A stretch of DNA of 64,000 nucleotides from positions 1 through 64,000 of the forward strand of contig JAOSJM010000001.1 of assembly GCA_027494165.1 (NCBI GenBank), in the 5' to 3' direction. Below, piece by piece: positions 1 to 10,300 of the stretch. Within the stretch, counting starts at the first letter, position 1. Every line of letters starts with the position of its first letter. Below the pieces are notes generated by a model. It worked only from the letters and a program-made list of their open reading frames with translations, was not told the DNA's origin and did no database searches. The position numbers and the translations under genes are program-made. Source of the DNA: Acidimicrobiia bacterium. GTDB lineage: Bacteria; Actinomycetota; Acidimicrobiia; IMCC26256; JAOSJM01.

Positions 1-1
1 C

Positions 2-625
2 GACGGCGGAGGCTTCGCGGTGGTCAACTTCGGCGACGCGCCGAAGGGCTCGATCGGCCGGCCGTTCACCCCGTACCGCATCGTGGACGACGCCGACCGC
101 GACCTGCCGGTGGGGGAACCCGGGGAGCTCGTCTTCGAGGTCGACGACGCGAAGCGGCGCCGGGTGGAGTACTACAAGGACCCCGAGGCGTCCGACGCCC
201 GGATCCGCGAGGGGTGGTTCCGCACCGGTGACCTGGTCCGCGCGGACGACGAGGGCTTCCTCTACTTCGTCGACCGCAAGACCGACTCGCTGCGCCGACG
301 GGGCGAGAACATCTCCTCGTGGGAGGTCGAGCGGGAGCTCAACCGCCATCCGGCGGTCCTCGAGTCGGCCGTCTTCGGCGTGCCCTCGGAGCTCGGGGAG
401 GACGACGTGATGGCGGTCGTCGTGCTGCGCGAGGGCCGGACGCTGGCCCCCGAGGAGCTCGTCGCGTTCGCCGAGGAGCGGATGGCCTCCTTCATGGTCC
501 CCCGCTACGTCGAGGTGCGCGACGAGCTCCCCAAGACCGAGACCCACCGGGTCCAGAAGTCCGGGTTGAAGCAGCAGGGCGTGACCGTCGCGACCTGGGA
601 CCGCGAGGCCCGGGCCGGGGCGTAG
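2..625 (+). CDS. AMP-dependent acyl-CoA synthetase/ligase, C-terminal part (5' end outside window)
   Basis: Translation has the ANL C-terminal signature (GWFRTGDLVRADDEGFLYFVDRKTDSLRRRGENISSWEVE, then ...LPKTETHRVQK); frame open from the window edge. Confidence 0.9.
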   Translation, partial: DGGGFAVVNFGDAPKGSIGRPFTPYRIVDDADRDLPVGEPGELVFEVDDAKRRRVEYYKDPEASDARIREGWFRTGDLVRADDEGFLYFVDRKTDSLRRRGENISSWEVERELNRHPAVLESAVFGVPSELGEDDVMAVVVLREGRTLAPEELVAFAEERMASFMVPRYVEVRDELPKTETHRVQKSGLKQQGVTVATWDREARAGA

Positions 626-650
626 GCCGGAGACCCAGGAGGAGGCTGGC

Positions 651-1433
651 GTGGAGCTCCAGGAGGCGATCGGCACGAGGCGCAGCTACCGGTTCCTGCT
701 CCCCCACAAACCGGTCGAGCTGGAGAAGATCCAGAAGATGCTCGAGGCGGCCCGGCTGGCCTCGTTCTGGGGCAACGTCCAGGCCCTGCGGGCGGTGGTG
801 GTGCGGCGTGAGCACGCCTCCGAGGAGGTGATGGACGCGCTGTTCGCGCTCGTGGCCGGGTTCCAGATCCGGCGGGCCCCCGTCGTGATCGTCTGGTACC
901 TGGACTACGCCGCGCTCGACGTGCAGGGCGACCGCCTCGAGGAGCTGGTGCGGGCCCGGGCCCTCGGCGTCGACGAGGACGCGGCGCTGGCGTTCCTCGA
1001 CGAGACGCTCATCCCGTTCTTCGAGGCGGCCATGCCCCACATCAAGCAGACGGGGCTCACCGACCTCGACTGCGGTCAGGGGATCGCCCAGGCCACGCTC
1101 GTGGCCGTCGAACAGGGGTTGGGGACCTGCCTGCTCGGTAGCGCGAAGGCCGAGGATCTGAAGCGCGTGCTGAGCCTGCCCGAGACCGCCAAGGTGCTCG
1201 TGCTCCAGTGCGTGGGCTACCCGGCGGAGACCCGCGAGGCCGGTGGCCAGCGGCCCCGCCTGCCCTTCGAGGAGCTCTACTCGCTCGACGCGTGCGGCAC
1301 CCCTTTTCCGCGCGACCCGGACGTGGTCCAGGACCTCCGGGATTCGAGGATGCTCCAGGAGCCGGCGCCGCTGCCCTGGCGCCAGGAGGAGCTCGACATG
1401 CTCCAGCGGGCCCTCGACCTGCCGGACTTCTAG
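651..1433 (+). CDS. nitroreductase family protein
   Basis: 260 aa, N-terminal ELQEAIGTRRSYRFLLPHKPVELEKIQKMLEAARLAS and GLGTCLLG motif typical of nitroreductase-like flavoproteins; GGAGG upstream. Confidence 0.8.
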   Translation: MELQEAIGTRRSYRFLLPHKPVELEKIQKMLEAARLASFWGNVQALRAVVVRREHASEEVMDALFALVAGFQIRRAPVVIVWYLDYAALDVQGDRLEELVRARALGVDEDAALAFLDETLIPFFEAAMPHIKQTGLTDLDCGQGIAQATLVAVEQGLGTCLLGSAKAEDLKRVLSLPETAKVLVLQCVGYPAETREAGGQRPRLPFEELYSLDACGTPFPRDPDVVQDLRDSRMLQEPAPLPWRQEELDMLQRALDLPDF

Positions 1434-1470
1434 GGCCGGCCCGGGAGGGCGGCCGAGGAAGGGCGTACCG

Positions 1471-2655
1471 ATGATCGACCTCGACTTCGACCTCACCGAC
1501 GAGGAGCGGGCCCTGCGTGACACGGTGCACGCCTTCGCGGCGGAGGTGATGCGCCCGGCCGGGGAGGAGCTCGACAGGCTCCCGGACCCCGCCCAGGTCG
1601 TCGCGCCCGACTCCGTCCTCTGGGAGGTGTTCCGCCGCCACCGGGAGCTCGGGCTCGACGAGATCACCGCCGCGACCGACCTGACGCCCGTGCAACAGGT
1701 CCGGATGCGCTGCATCGTCTCCGACGAGCTGGGCTGGGGCGATGCCGGGCTCGCCATCAGCCTCGGCGTGTCGGGCTTCCCCCGGAACCTGGCGCTCATG
1801 TCGGGCCACCCCGAGCTGATCGAGCGCTTCGGCGGCGGCGACGTGATCGGGTGCTGGCCCATCACCGAGCCCGACCACGGCAGCGACGTCCTCGTGAACT
1901 TCGGCGACCTCTCGTCCCAGCACGGCGCGCCCAACTGCGTCGCCCGCAAGGACGGCGACTCCTTCGTGGTCAACGGCCAGAAGTCGGCCTGGGTCTCCAA
2001 CGGGACCATCGCGACGGCCGCGGCCCTGTTCTGCGCCGTCGACCTCGGCGACGGTCCTGCCGGCATGGGGGCCCTGGTCGTGCCCCTCGACGCGCCGGGC
2101 GTCACCCGCGGGAAGCCCCTCGACAAGATCGGCCAGCGAGCCCTCAACCAGGGCGAGATCTTCTTCCAGGACGTGCGGCTGCCGGCCCATCACCTCGTGG
2201 TGAGCCCCGAGGTGGCGGCCCTGGCCAAGGACATGGTGCTGTGCCAGGCGAACGGGGGGATGGGACTCGTCTTCGCGGGCCTGGCCCGGGCCGCGCTGGA
2301 GATGGCCGTCGACTACGCGAAGGAGCGGGTGCAGGGTGGCGTGCCGATCATCCGGCACCAGAGCGTGCGGGCCCGGCTGTTCGAGATGTACCGCAAGGTC
2401 GCGGCGGCCCGGGCCCTCGCCCGCCACGCGGCGCTCACGACGGCCGTCGCACCCCGCGTGGAGCTGGCCGTGGCCTCGAAGGTGACGGCCACCCAGACCG
2501 CGTTCGAGGTGGCGAGCGGGGCGCTCCAGATCTTCGGGGGCAACGGTCTCAGCCGTGAGTACCCGATCGAGAAGCTGCTGCGCGACGCCCGGGCCTCGAT
2601 GGTCGAGGACGGCTGCAACGAGGTGCTGGGCCTCGTCGCGGCCGAGCGCCTCTGA
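1471..2655 (+). CDS. acyl-CoA dehydrogenase
   Basis: MIDLDFDLTDEERALRDTVHAFAAEVMRPAG..., GGNGLSREYPIEKLLRDARA...EGCNEV-like C-terminus; start placed at ATG 1471 inside the longer ORF. Confidence 0.9.
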   Translation: MIDLDFDLTDEERALRDTVHAFAAEVMRPAGEELDRLPDPAQVVAPDSVLWEVFRRHRELGLDEITAATDLTPVQQVRMRCIVSDELGWGDAGLAISLGVSGFPRNLALMSGHPELIERFGGGDVIGCWPITEPDHGSDVLVNFGDLSSQHGAPNCVARKDGDSFVVNGQKSAWVSNGTIATAAALFCAVDLGDGPAGMGALVVPLDAPGVTRGKPLDKIGQRALNQGEIFFQDVRLPAHHLVVSPEVAALAKDMVLCQANGGMGLVFAGLARAALEMAVDYAKERVQGGVPIIRHQSVRARLFEMYRKVAAARALARHAALTTAVAPRVELAVASKVTATQTAFEVASGALQIFGGNGLSREYPIEKLLRDARASMVEDGCNEVLGLVAAERL

Positions 2656-2659
2656 GCCC

Positions 2660-3880
2660 GTGTCCGAGCGCCGGGTGCCGCTGGGGCGCCTCTTCGTCGC
2701 CAGCGGGACGATGTCCCTGGGTTACGGGTCGATCTTCACCCTCCTCGCCGAGATGCGGGATCGGTTCGGGTTCAGCGAGACCGGCGTCGGCGCCATCGCC
2801 GGGGTGGGGTTCCTGGCCGGGTTCGCGGCCCAGGTCGGCCTGGCCCGCTTCGCCGACCGGGGCCACGCCCGCCGGATGGTGCGGACCGGCCTGGTCACGG
2901 CCTGCGCGGCGCTCGTGTGGATGGCCTTCGCCACCGAGCTGTGGCAGTTCGTCGCCGCCCGCCTCGTGCTCGGCCTCGGCTCGGGGGCCGTGGGACCCGC
3001 GTTGCGGCGGGTCGTGATCGTCAGCGACCCGGAGCGGATCGGCGACAACCTGGGTCGGCTCGCCGCCGCCGAGGTGGGGGGCTTCGTCCTCGGCCCCCTG
3101 ATCTCCGGGGTGCTCGCCCAGGTGGCCGGGTTGCGGGCGCCCTTCGTGTTCCTCGCCGTCTGCTGCGCCCTGCTCCTCTCGGTCGTGGCCCCGGTCGACC
3201 TGACGGTCGGCGGGGTCTCGAGCGAGCGGCGGGTGGCCCGGGCCCTCCTCCGCCGGCCGGCGGTCCTCGCCGGGATGGCCTCGGGGGTCGCCTTCGCGGT
3301 CACCCTCGGGACGTTCGAGTCGGTCTGGGCCGTGCTGCTCACCGACCGTGGGGCGCAGACCTGGTTCATCGGCGTGACGCTCAGTCTCTTCACGATCCCC
3401 ATGGTCGTGCTGGCGCCGTCCGCCGGTCGGTGGGCGCAGCGGTACGGGCCCGTCAGGACCGCGGCGATCGGGATCTCGATCGCCATCCCGTGCACGTTCT
3501 CCTACGGGCTGATCGGGAGCGTGGCCGGCCTGCTCGCCGTGTCGCTGGTGCACGCCTTCGGCGACGCCCTGACCTTCCCCTCCAACCAGGTGGCGGTCGC
3601 CCTGGCGAGCCCGCGGGAGCACCTCGCCTCGGCCCAGGGCATGTACGGAGCGGTGAACACGGTCACCGCCGGCCTGGCGGCCGGGCTCTCGGCCACGGTG
3701 TACGACCACGCCGGACCCACGGTCCTCTTCACCTCGGTCTCGCTGGTGATGGCCGGGGCGCTCGCCGTCGCCGTCGTGCTCGGTCGCGAGCTGCTCGGCC
3801 CTCCGGTCGCTTCCGACGTCACGGGGGTCGGGCCCGAGGGCGAACCGCCGGGGGCCGCGCCGGCCGCCGTCGCGCCGTAG
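2660..3880 (+). CDS. MFS transporter
   Basis: Hydrophobic ~12 TM protein, RFADRGHARRMVRTG loop motif; GTG start overlapping end of preceding gene. Confidence 0.8.
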   Translation: MSERRVPLGRLFVASGTMSLGYGSIFTLLAEMRDRFGFSETGVGAIAGVGFLAGFAAQVGLARFADRGHARRMVRTGLVTACAALVWMAFATELWQFVAARLVLGLGSGAVGPALRRVVIVSDPERIGDNLGRLAAAEVGGFVLGPLISGVLAQVAGLRAPFVFLAVCCALLLSVVAPVDLTVGGVSSERRVARALLRRPAVLAGMASGVAFAVTLGTFESVWAVLLTDRGAQTWFIGVTLSLFTIPMVVLAPSAGRWAQRYGPVRTAAIGISIAIPCTFSYGLIGSVAGLLAVSLVHAFGDALTFPSNQVAVALASPREHLASAQGMYGAVNTVTAGLAAGLSATVYDHAGPTVLFTSVSLVMAGALAVAVVLGRELLGPPVASDVTGVGPEGEPPGAAPAAVAP

Positions 3881-3885
3881 CGACC

Positions 3886-4788
3886 GTGGGGCGCGCGGTG
3901 GAGGATCGTGCGCGCCGGGCCGGTACGGGTGCCCGTCGCCGCTGGAACGGCGACGAGGGCGCGCTGTGGGCCGCCGAGCGGGAGCGCTTCGACCGCATGC
4001 TCGGGCCCCCGGGGGAGGCCCTGCTCGCCGCCGCGGGCCCGGTCGCGGGTGAGTGGGTGCTCGACGCCGGCTGCGGAGCCGGGGCCCTGGTGCTCGAGGC
4101 TGCCCGGTGCGTGGGTCCGTCGGGCCGGGCGGTCGGGCTCGACGTCTCGGCCCTGCTCCTCGACGTGGCCCGCCGGCGGACCGTGGCCGCCGGTCTCCCC
4201 GTGGAGCTGGTGGTGGCCGACGCCGGAGCACCCCCGTTCCGGGCCGGGGTCTTCGACGTGGTGATCAGCCGCTTCGCCGCCAACCTCCTCCCCGACCCGG
4301 CCGCCGCCCTCGGCCGCCTGGCCCGGGCGCTGCGGACCGGTGGCCGCCTCGCCCTCGCCTGCTGGCGGGACCCCGCCGCGAACGACTGGAGTGCCCTGCC
4401 GCGAGAGGCGGTGGCCGCGGTCCTGGGGCTCGCCTCGATCCCCGAGCCCGACGAGCCGGCCGCCTTCGCCTTCGCCGAGGCGGGCCACGTCGAGGAGGTC
4501 CTCGATGCGGCCGGCTTCGAGCACGTCCGCCTCGAGCCCCACGAGGAGCGGCTGTGGGTGGGCGACGACGTCGGGGACGCGGTGGGCTTCTTCGCCGCGG
4601 CCGCCGGTGCCGGGCTGCGGGGGGCCGTCCCGCCGGTCGTCCTCGGCGAGATCCTGGCCACGCTGTCGGACCGGCTGGCCGGCTTCGCCGGCCCCGGCGG
4701 CGTCCGGCTGCCCTCGTCGTGGTGGATCGTCACCGCGTCCCGCGCCCGGGGACCGGTGGGCCCCGGCCGGTCCCCGGAGCGGGGCTAG
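3886..4788 (+). CDS. class I SAM-dependent methyltransferase
   Basis: VLDAGCGAGALVLEAARCVGPSGRAVGLDVS motif I and FDVVISRFAANLLPDPAAALGRLARALRTGGRLAL; exact start uncertain (GTG 3886 or 3898). Confidence 0.8.
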   Translation: MGRAVEDRARRAGTGARRRWNGDEGALWAAERERFDRMLGPPGEALLAAAGPVAGEWVLDAGCGAGALVLEAARCVGPSGRAVGLDVSALLLDVARRRTVAAGLPVELVVADAGAPPFRAGVFDVVISRFAANLLPDPAAALGRLARALRTGGRLALACWRDPAANDWSALPREAVAAVLGLASIPEPDEPAAFAFAEAGHVEEVLDAAGFEHVRLEPHEERLWVGDDVGDAVGFFAAAAGAGLRGAVPPVVLGEILATLSDRLAGFAGPGGVRLPSSWWIVTASRARGPVGPGRSPERG

Positions 4789-4822
4789 CCTGCCGTGACC
4801 GGGTGCGCAAGGGGAAGCCGGG

Positions 4823-5923
4823 ATGAGCGGATCGGGCGAACCGGGGGCGCGCGTCGACGCCGCCGCACTCCGGCGGTTCACGTCGGCGGTGCTCCGGACG
4901 TACGACGTGCCGGTCGAGCACGCCGATCTCACCGCCGAGGTGCTCGTCGCCGCCGACGCCTGCGGCATCGACTCCCACGGCGTCTCCCGCCTCGGCCTCT
5001 ACACGCTGAAGCTCGAGCGGGGGCTGGTGAACCCCCGACCGCGGCCCCGGATCGTCCGGGAGACGGCGACGACCTGTGTCGTCGACGGCGACAACGGGCT
5101 GGGGCCGGTCGCCGCTGTCCTGGCCATGGACTGGTGCATCGAGCGGGCCCGCGACGTCGCGGTGGCCTGCGCCAGCGTCGGGCACGGCAACCACTACGGG
5201 ATCGCCGGCTGGTACGCCCGCCGGGCCCTCCCGCACGCCATGATCGGCCTCAGCCTCACCAACGCCACGTCCCTCGTCGCGCCCACCTTCGGGCGCCGGC
5301 CCCTCCTGGGCACCAACCCGATCGCGGTGGCCGTCCCCGCGGGCCGGGAACGGCCGTTCGTCCTCGACATGGCCACCAGCGCGGTGTCGGCGGGCAAGCT
5401 CCAGCTCGCCATGGCCGCAGGGGAACCCATACCCGAGGGGTGGGCCGTCGACGCCGAGGGCCGCGGCACCACCGACCCGCTCGCCGGGTTCGGCGGCGCG
5501 CTGCTGCCGCTCGGGAGCACGCGTGAGCTGGGCAGCCACAAGGGCTACGGCCTCGCCGTCGTGGTCGACGTGCTCTCGGCGCTGCTGTCGGGGGCCGCGT
5601 TCGGGCCGCACTGCCTCAGCCTCACCTCGGAGCTCGACCAGGTGGCGAACGTCGGGCACTTCTTCGCCGCGGTCCGCGTCGACGCCTTCCGCCCGTTCGA
5701 GGAGTTCACCGCGGCCATGGACGACATGATCCGCGGGTTGCGCGAGGCGCCGCCCGCGCCCGGGCACGACCGGGTCGTCGTGGCCGGCGAGCCGGAGCTG
5801 GACGAGGAGGATCGGAGGGGGCGCGAGGGCATTCCGCTCGACGCCGGGACGGTCGAGTCGCTGCGCGGCCTGGCGGTCGAACGCCGGTGCGAGGACGAGC
5901 TGGGCGCGCTCCTCGGACGGTAG
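4823..5923 (+). CDS. Ldh family oxidoreductase (malate/L-lactate/ureidoglycolate dehydrogenase family)
   Basis: 366 aa; DACGIDSHGVSRLGLYTLKLERGLVNPRPRPRIV and HGNHYGIAGWYARRAL are family hallmarks. Confidence 0.9.
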   Translation: MSGSGEPGARVDAAALRRFTSAVLRTYDVPVEHADLTAEVLVAADACGIDSHGVSRLGLYTLKLERGLVNPRPRPRIVRETATTCVVDGDNGLGPVAAVLAMDWCIERARDVAVACASVGHGNHYGIAGWYARRALPHAMIGLSLTNATSLVAPTFGRRPLLGTNPIAVAVPAGRERPFVLDMATSAVSAGKLQLAMAAGEPIPEGWAVDAEGRGTTDPLAGFGGALLPLGSTRELGSHKGYGLAVVVDVLSALLSGAAFGPHCLSLTSELDQVANVGHFFAAVRVDAFRPFEEFTAAMDDMIRGLREAPPAPGHDRVVVAGEPELDEEDRRGREGIPLDAGTVESLRGLAVERRCEDELGALLGR

Positions 5924-5933
5924 GGCTAGGGTC

Positions 5934-7024
5934 GTGGCGCGTGGCCCGGGGGAGCGACTCGCCGCCGCGCTCGTCACGGTGCTGGCCGCCGCGGCGTGCA
6001 GCGGCTCGGACGGCGGCGGCCCCGCGGCCGACGCGGCCCCGGCGACCACCGCCGGGGCCTCGACCACGACCGCGGTCACGGCATGCGACCCGGCCCGTCC
6101 GGCCCCGTCCGGCCGTGAGCGCCGGACGACGGTCCACGACGGGATCGAGCGCGAGTACACGTTGAGCATCCCCGCGTCGTACGACGGCGCCACGCCCGCG
6201 CCGCTCCTCCTCAACCTGCACGGCTTCGGCGGGACGGCCGACGCCCAGGACGAGCGGACCGGGCTCCCCGAGGCGGGCGGGGCGCGGGGCTACGTGGTGG
6301 TCACGCCCCAGGGCCTGCCGATCTCCATCCCCTCCGGGATCCCCGGCGCCGGCGACGCCGCGCGCTTCGAGGGCATCCCCTTCTGGAACTTCTTCGGATC
6401 GGGCGAGGTGGACTTCGGCGGCGCGGTCCTCCCGGGTGGCGTCGACCCGAGCGAGCTCGGGGCGGACGACGTGGGCTTCCTGTCCGGGCTCCTCGACGAG
6501 CTCGAGGAGGAGCTCTGCGTCGACCCCGACCGCTTCTACTCCACCGGGATGTCGAACGGTGCCGGCATGACCACCACGCTCGGGTGCGAGCTGGGCGAGC
6601 GGCTGGCGGCCATCGCCCCCGTCTCGGGGGTGAACCTCACCGGTCGCTGCCCCGGGGACGCTCCGGTGTCGGTCCTCGCCGTCCACGGCGACGCGGACCC
6701 GGCCGTGGTCTACGAGGGGGCAGCCTGATGGGCTTCCGGCTGGGGAACCCGTCGGTGCCCGGGCGCATGGCGGCCTGGGCCGAGCGTGACGGGTGCGATC
6801 CGGAGTCCGAGACCGACGTGCCCCTCCCGGGGGTCGTCGTGACACGGTGGGTGGGCTGCGAGGACGGCACCGAGGTGGAGCTGTGGACGATCGCGGGCTG
6901 GGAGCACGAGTGGCCGCGGGCGTCGTCGCCCGGGGAGCCGGGTGTGATCGACGCCACCGAGCTCGTCCTCGACTTCTTCGACGACCACCGCCGGGTGGGC
7001 CCGGCCGGACCGGCCGGCCTGTGA
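5934..7024 (+). CDS. extracellular alpha/beta hydrolase, LpqC/PHB-depolymerase-like esterase, frame-interrupted
   Basis: 5934..6728 (lipoprotein-like N-terminus, LLLNLHGFGGTADAQ, SNGAGMT, VLAVHGDADPAVVYEG) continues in another frame (GGSLMGFRLGNPSVPGRMAAWAERDGC...WEHEWP) after G5 at 6716-6720. Confidence 0.8.
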
Positions 7025-7040
7025 CCCGCCGGCCCGGCGC

Positions 7041-7822
7041 TCAGGTGCCCGGCTCGGAGAGCTGGATGACGCCGAAGGTGGCGCCCTGGGGGTCGGTGAT
7101 CACGGCCATCCGGCCCGGGGGATGTCCATCGGCTCGGCCTGGATGGTGCCCCCGTGGGCCCGGGCCGTGGCGACCGCGTCGTCGCAGTCGTCGACCGCGC
7201 AGTACACGAACCAGTGGGAGGGGATCCCCTCCATCGGCGGCTTCATGGCGCCCGCGACCCCCCGGCCGTCGAGCATGAAGGCGGTGTACTCGGTGCCTCC
7301 CATGTCGGCGGTCTCGGCCTTCCAGCCGAGCAGCTGCTCGTAGAAGGCCGACGCCTTCCCGACCTCGGGGGTGAGGAGCTCGTTCCAGGTGAGGGTGCCG
7401 TGCTCGTGGACCAGCTCGGCGCCGATGTGCTGGCCGGGCTGCCAGAGGCAGAGCACCGCACCGGCGGGGTCGGCGACCACCGCCATGCGGCCGGCCTCCA
7501 TGACGTCCATGACCGGCGCGACGACGGTGCCGCCGGCCCGGCCGACCGTGGCGGTCGCCGCCTCGACGTCGGCCACGGTCACGTACGTGCTCCACATCGG
7601 GGGCATGCCCTGGGCCGCCATCTCGGGGGAGAGCTGCATCATCCCGGCCGCGGCCTTCCCGTGGCGGGTGGCCATGACGTAGGGGGTCCCCTGGTCGGTC
7701 GGCTCCTCGGTGTACTCCCAGCCGAAGAGCCGGGCGTAGAAGGACCGGGCGGCGGACGGGTCGGGGGTGGCGAGGTCCACCCAGGACGGCGTGCCGGGGG
7801 CGTGCTCGGTGCGCTCGGGCAT
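7041..7822 (-). CDS. VOC family (glyoxalase/bleomycin-resistance-like) two-domain protein, frame-interrupted near C-terminus
   Basis: MPERTEHAPGTPSWVDLATPDPSAARSFYARLFGWEY ... GGTIQAEPMDIPRAG then GRMAVITDPQGATFGVIQLSEPGT in another frame (~7105-7118). Confidence 0.85.
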
Positions 7823-7854
7823 GACGGTGCTCCTGGGTCGGTGCACCCCGCAAC

Positions 7855-8811
7855 CTACCCCCGGCCCACCGCTCCCGTGGTTCGCCCCCTGACCCGGCGG
7901 GGCACCGGTACCCGCAGCGCCTCGCGGGCCGCGACCACGTCGGGGTGCACGGGCCGGGCCTCGGCCAGGAACGCCTGCTCGTCGGGGTACCGGGACGAGA
8001 AGTGGGTGAGCACGAGACGCCGAGCCCCGGCCTCCCGGGCGATCTCGGCCGCCTGGCGGGCGGTGAGGTGGCCCGTCTCCTCGGCCCGGTCCGCCTCGGC
8101 CTCGAGGAACGTCGACTCGCACACGAGCAGGTCCACGCCGGCGGCGAGCTCGAGCGCGCCCTCGCAGCGGCGCGTGTCCATCACGAAGGCCGCGGCCTGG
8201 CCGGGCCGTTCGACGCTCACGTCCTCGACCGACACCGTGCGGCCCCCCGAGTCGCGGAGCCGTCCCTCCCGGAGGAGCTCCCCGACCGCGGGGCCCTCGA
8301 TCCCCGCCGCGGCCAGCCGGTCGGGCAGGAGGGTCCGGCCGGGCCGCTCTTCGAACCGGTACCCCCACGCCTCCACCGGGTGGTCGAGGAGGCGGGCCGA
8401 CACCACCAGCGGCCCGCTCTCGTCGATCGCGCCCGACCGGGTCACGGGCCGGTACGGGGTGTCCGCCCGGTCGTCGAAGACCGAGGCGTGCCGGAGCCGG
8501 TCGAGGTGCTCCCGGCCCGAGGCGGGGTGGTGGATCGGCACCGGGCGGGTGATCCCGTCGAGCGAGAGGCGCTGGACGATGCCCGGGAGCCCGAGGCAAT
8601 GGTCGCCGTGGAAGTGGGTGATGCAGATCCGGGTCACCCGGCCGACCGGTACCCCGGCGACGGCCATCTGCCGCTGGGTCCCCTCGCCGGGGTCGAGCAG
8701 GATCCCCTCGCCGTCCCACCGCAGCAGGGCGCCGTGGTGGTTCCGGCGGCGGGTGGGCACCTGCGACGCGGTGCCGAGCACGACGAGCTCCCGGGTGGAC
8801 ACGGCGCCCAT
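7855..8811 (-). CDS. rnz: ribonuclease Z-like MBL-fold protein
   Basis: VVLGTASQVPTRRRNHHGALLRWDGEGILLDPGEGTQRQM, ITHFHGDHCLGLPG, LTHFSSRY motifs. Confidence 0.85.
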   Translation of the reverse strand: MGAVSTRELVVLGTASQVPTRRRNHHGALLRWDGEGILLDPGEGTQRQMAVAGVPVGRVTRICITHFHGDHCLGLPGIVQRLSLDGITRPVPIHHPASGREHLDRLRHASVFDDRADTPYRPVTRSGAIDESGPLVVSARLLDHPVEAWGYRFEERPGRTLLPDRLAAAGIEGPAVGELLREGRLRDSGGRTVSVEDVSVERPGQAAAFVMDTRRCEGALELAAGVDLLVCESTFLEAEADRAEETGHLTARQAAEIAREAGARRLVLTHFSSRYPDEQAFLAEARPVHPDVVAAREALRVPVPRRVRGRTTGAVGRG

Positions 8812-9004
8812 TCTCGGTCGCGACCACGGCCACCGGCGAGCGCCGCCGCGCCGCCACATGTGGCCGACCGCGTCCGCTTCGAGGCGGTACGAAGCGTGGC
8901 ACGGTGGGCCGAATCCGTGGCAGAGTGTTGGGACCTTGTGAGCAGATGGTGCGATCCGAGCGCGCCCGGTAGGGTGTCAGGGAGTCGCAACGGGAACGGG
9001 CGCC

Positions 9005-10252
9005 GTGGTGACCATGGAGCGGGAGTCGGGAGCGAGGACGGGACCGTACGGTCGCGACGAGGTCATGCACGCCCTCGTCGTCTCCGCGACCGCGCTGCTC
9101 GTCGAACGGGGACCGGCGGCGGTCTCCGTGCGCGACATCGCCGAGGCGGCCGGCGTCAACCACGCCCTGATCTTCCGGCACTTCGGCTCGAAGGAGGGGT
9201 TGCTGCGCGCGGTCGTCGCCCGGCAGCTCGAAGGTCTCCTCGCCGACTCCCCCGAGGTCGGCGAGGTGCCCGCCGGGCTCGCCTGGATCAGCCGGGGCCG
9301 CACCTACGCCGTCCTGGTGGCGCGCTTCGCCTTCGACGGGTTGGAGGAGCAGACCATGCCCTCCGAGTTCGCCGTGCTGCGTGGGTGGATCGCCCTCCTC
9401 GAGGAGCGTCGCCGTGAGGCCGACGGCCTCGTGCCACCGAGCCCGACGTGCGAGCCCCGTGCGGTGGTGGCCGCCGCCTCGTCGCTGGTTCTCGGCTACC
9501 TCGTCTACGAGCCGTTCCTCCGCGCGACGCTGATGCTCGACGGCGCCGACCTCGACCCGGTCGTCGCCCTGATGGCCCAGTCCCTCCTGGAGCGGGTGAC
9601 CGACCCTCGCCCTGCCGTCTCCGCGCCGCGCCGCCGGGCCCGGCGGGACCCGGTCCCGAACGGCCGGGACCGGGGGACCCGGCCCTACGGGCGGGACGAG
9701 GTGATGGCGGCGGTCCTCGACGCGGCGACCGACCTGTTCGGCCGGCAGGGGCCGGTGGCCACCTCGGTGCGCGACCTCGCCAAGGCGGCCGGCGTGAACC
9801 ACGCCCTGATCTTCCGGCACTTCGGCTCGAAGGAGGGGCTGCTGCGCTCGGTCATGGACCGCCAGGTCCAGATCGTGGTGCCGCGCGCCCGCGAGATCAC
9901 GAGCACCCGTGACGACCTCTACCACCTTGCCCGGGCGTGCCGCACCGAGTCCCGGTACGCCTGGCTGATCGGGCGGGCGGTGCTCGACGGCTACGACCCG
10001 GGGTCGTTCCGGAGCTCGTTCCCGGTCGTCGGCCACCTGCGCCAGGTCCTGCGCAGGGAGGTGGCCGAGGGCGGGGCGTCCTCCTCGCGCGTCCTCGACC
10101 CCGACCACGCGCTGGCCGGCGTCCTGGCGCTCGCGCTGGGATCGGTGATCTTCGAACGGTACCTGCGGGCGGCCACGGGTCTCGACGACAGCGTCGACTT
10201 CGACGCCGTCGTCGCCGACTGCGGCCAGGCCCTCTTCGACCTCGCCCGCTGA
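9005..10252 (+). CDS. tandem (duplicated) TetR/AcrR-family transcriptional regulator, two full TetR units in one polypeptide
   Basis: Two copies of the HTH: SVRDIAEAAGVNHALIFRHFGSKEGLLRAV and SVRDLAKAAGVNHALIFRHFGSKEGLLRSV, ~213 aa apart, in a single 415-aa ORF. Confidence 0.9.
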   Translation: MVTMERESGARTGPYGRDEVMHALVVSATALLVERGPAAVSVRDIAEAAGVNHALIFRHFGSKEGLLRAVVARQLEGLLADSPEVGEVPAGLAWISRGRTYAVLVARFAFDGLEEQTMPSEFAVLRGWIALLEERRREADGLVPPSPTCEPRAVVAAASSLVLGYLVYEPFLRATLMLDGADLDPVVALMAQSLLERVTDPRPAVSAPRRRARRDPVPNGRDRGTRPYGRDEVMAAVLDAATDLFGRQGPVATSVRDLAKAAGVNHALIFRHFGSKEGLLRSVMDRQVQIVVPRAREITSTRDDLYHLARACRTESRYAWLIGRAVLDGYDPGSFRSSFPVVGHLRQVLRREVAEGGASSSRVLDPDHALAGVLALALGSVIFERYLRAATGLDDSVDFDAVVADCGQALFDLAR

Positions 10253-10300
10253 GGGGAGCGGCGGCGGGCCTGGGGACGACCCGGGAGCGAGCCCGACGGC

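Noticed and set aside
6716-6728. Programmed ribosomal frameshift in the LpqC-like gene and others
   Set aside because: No conserved slippery-site context; about 20 unrelated genes show the same homopolymer pattern, favouring sequence error.
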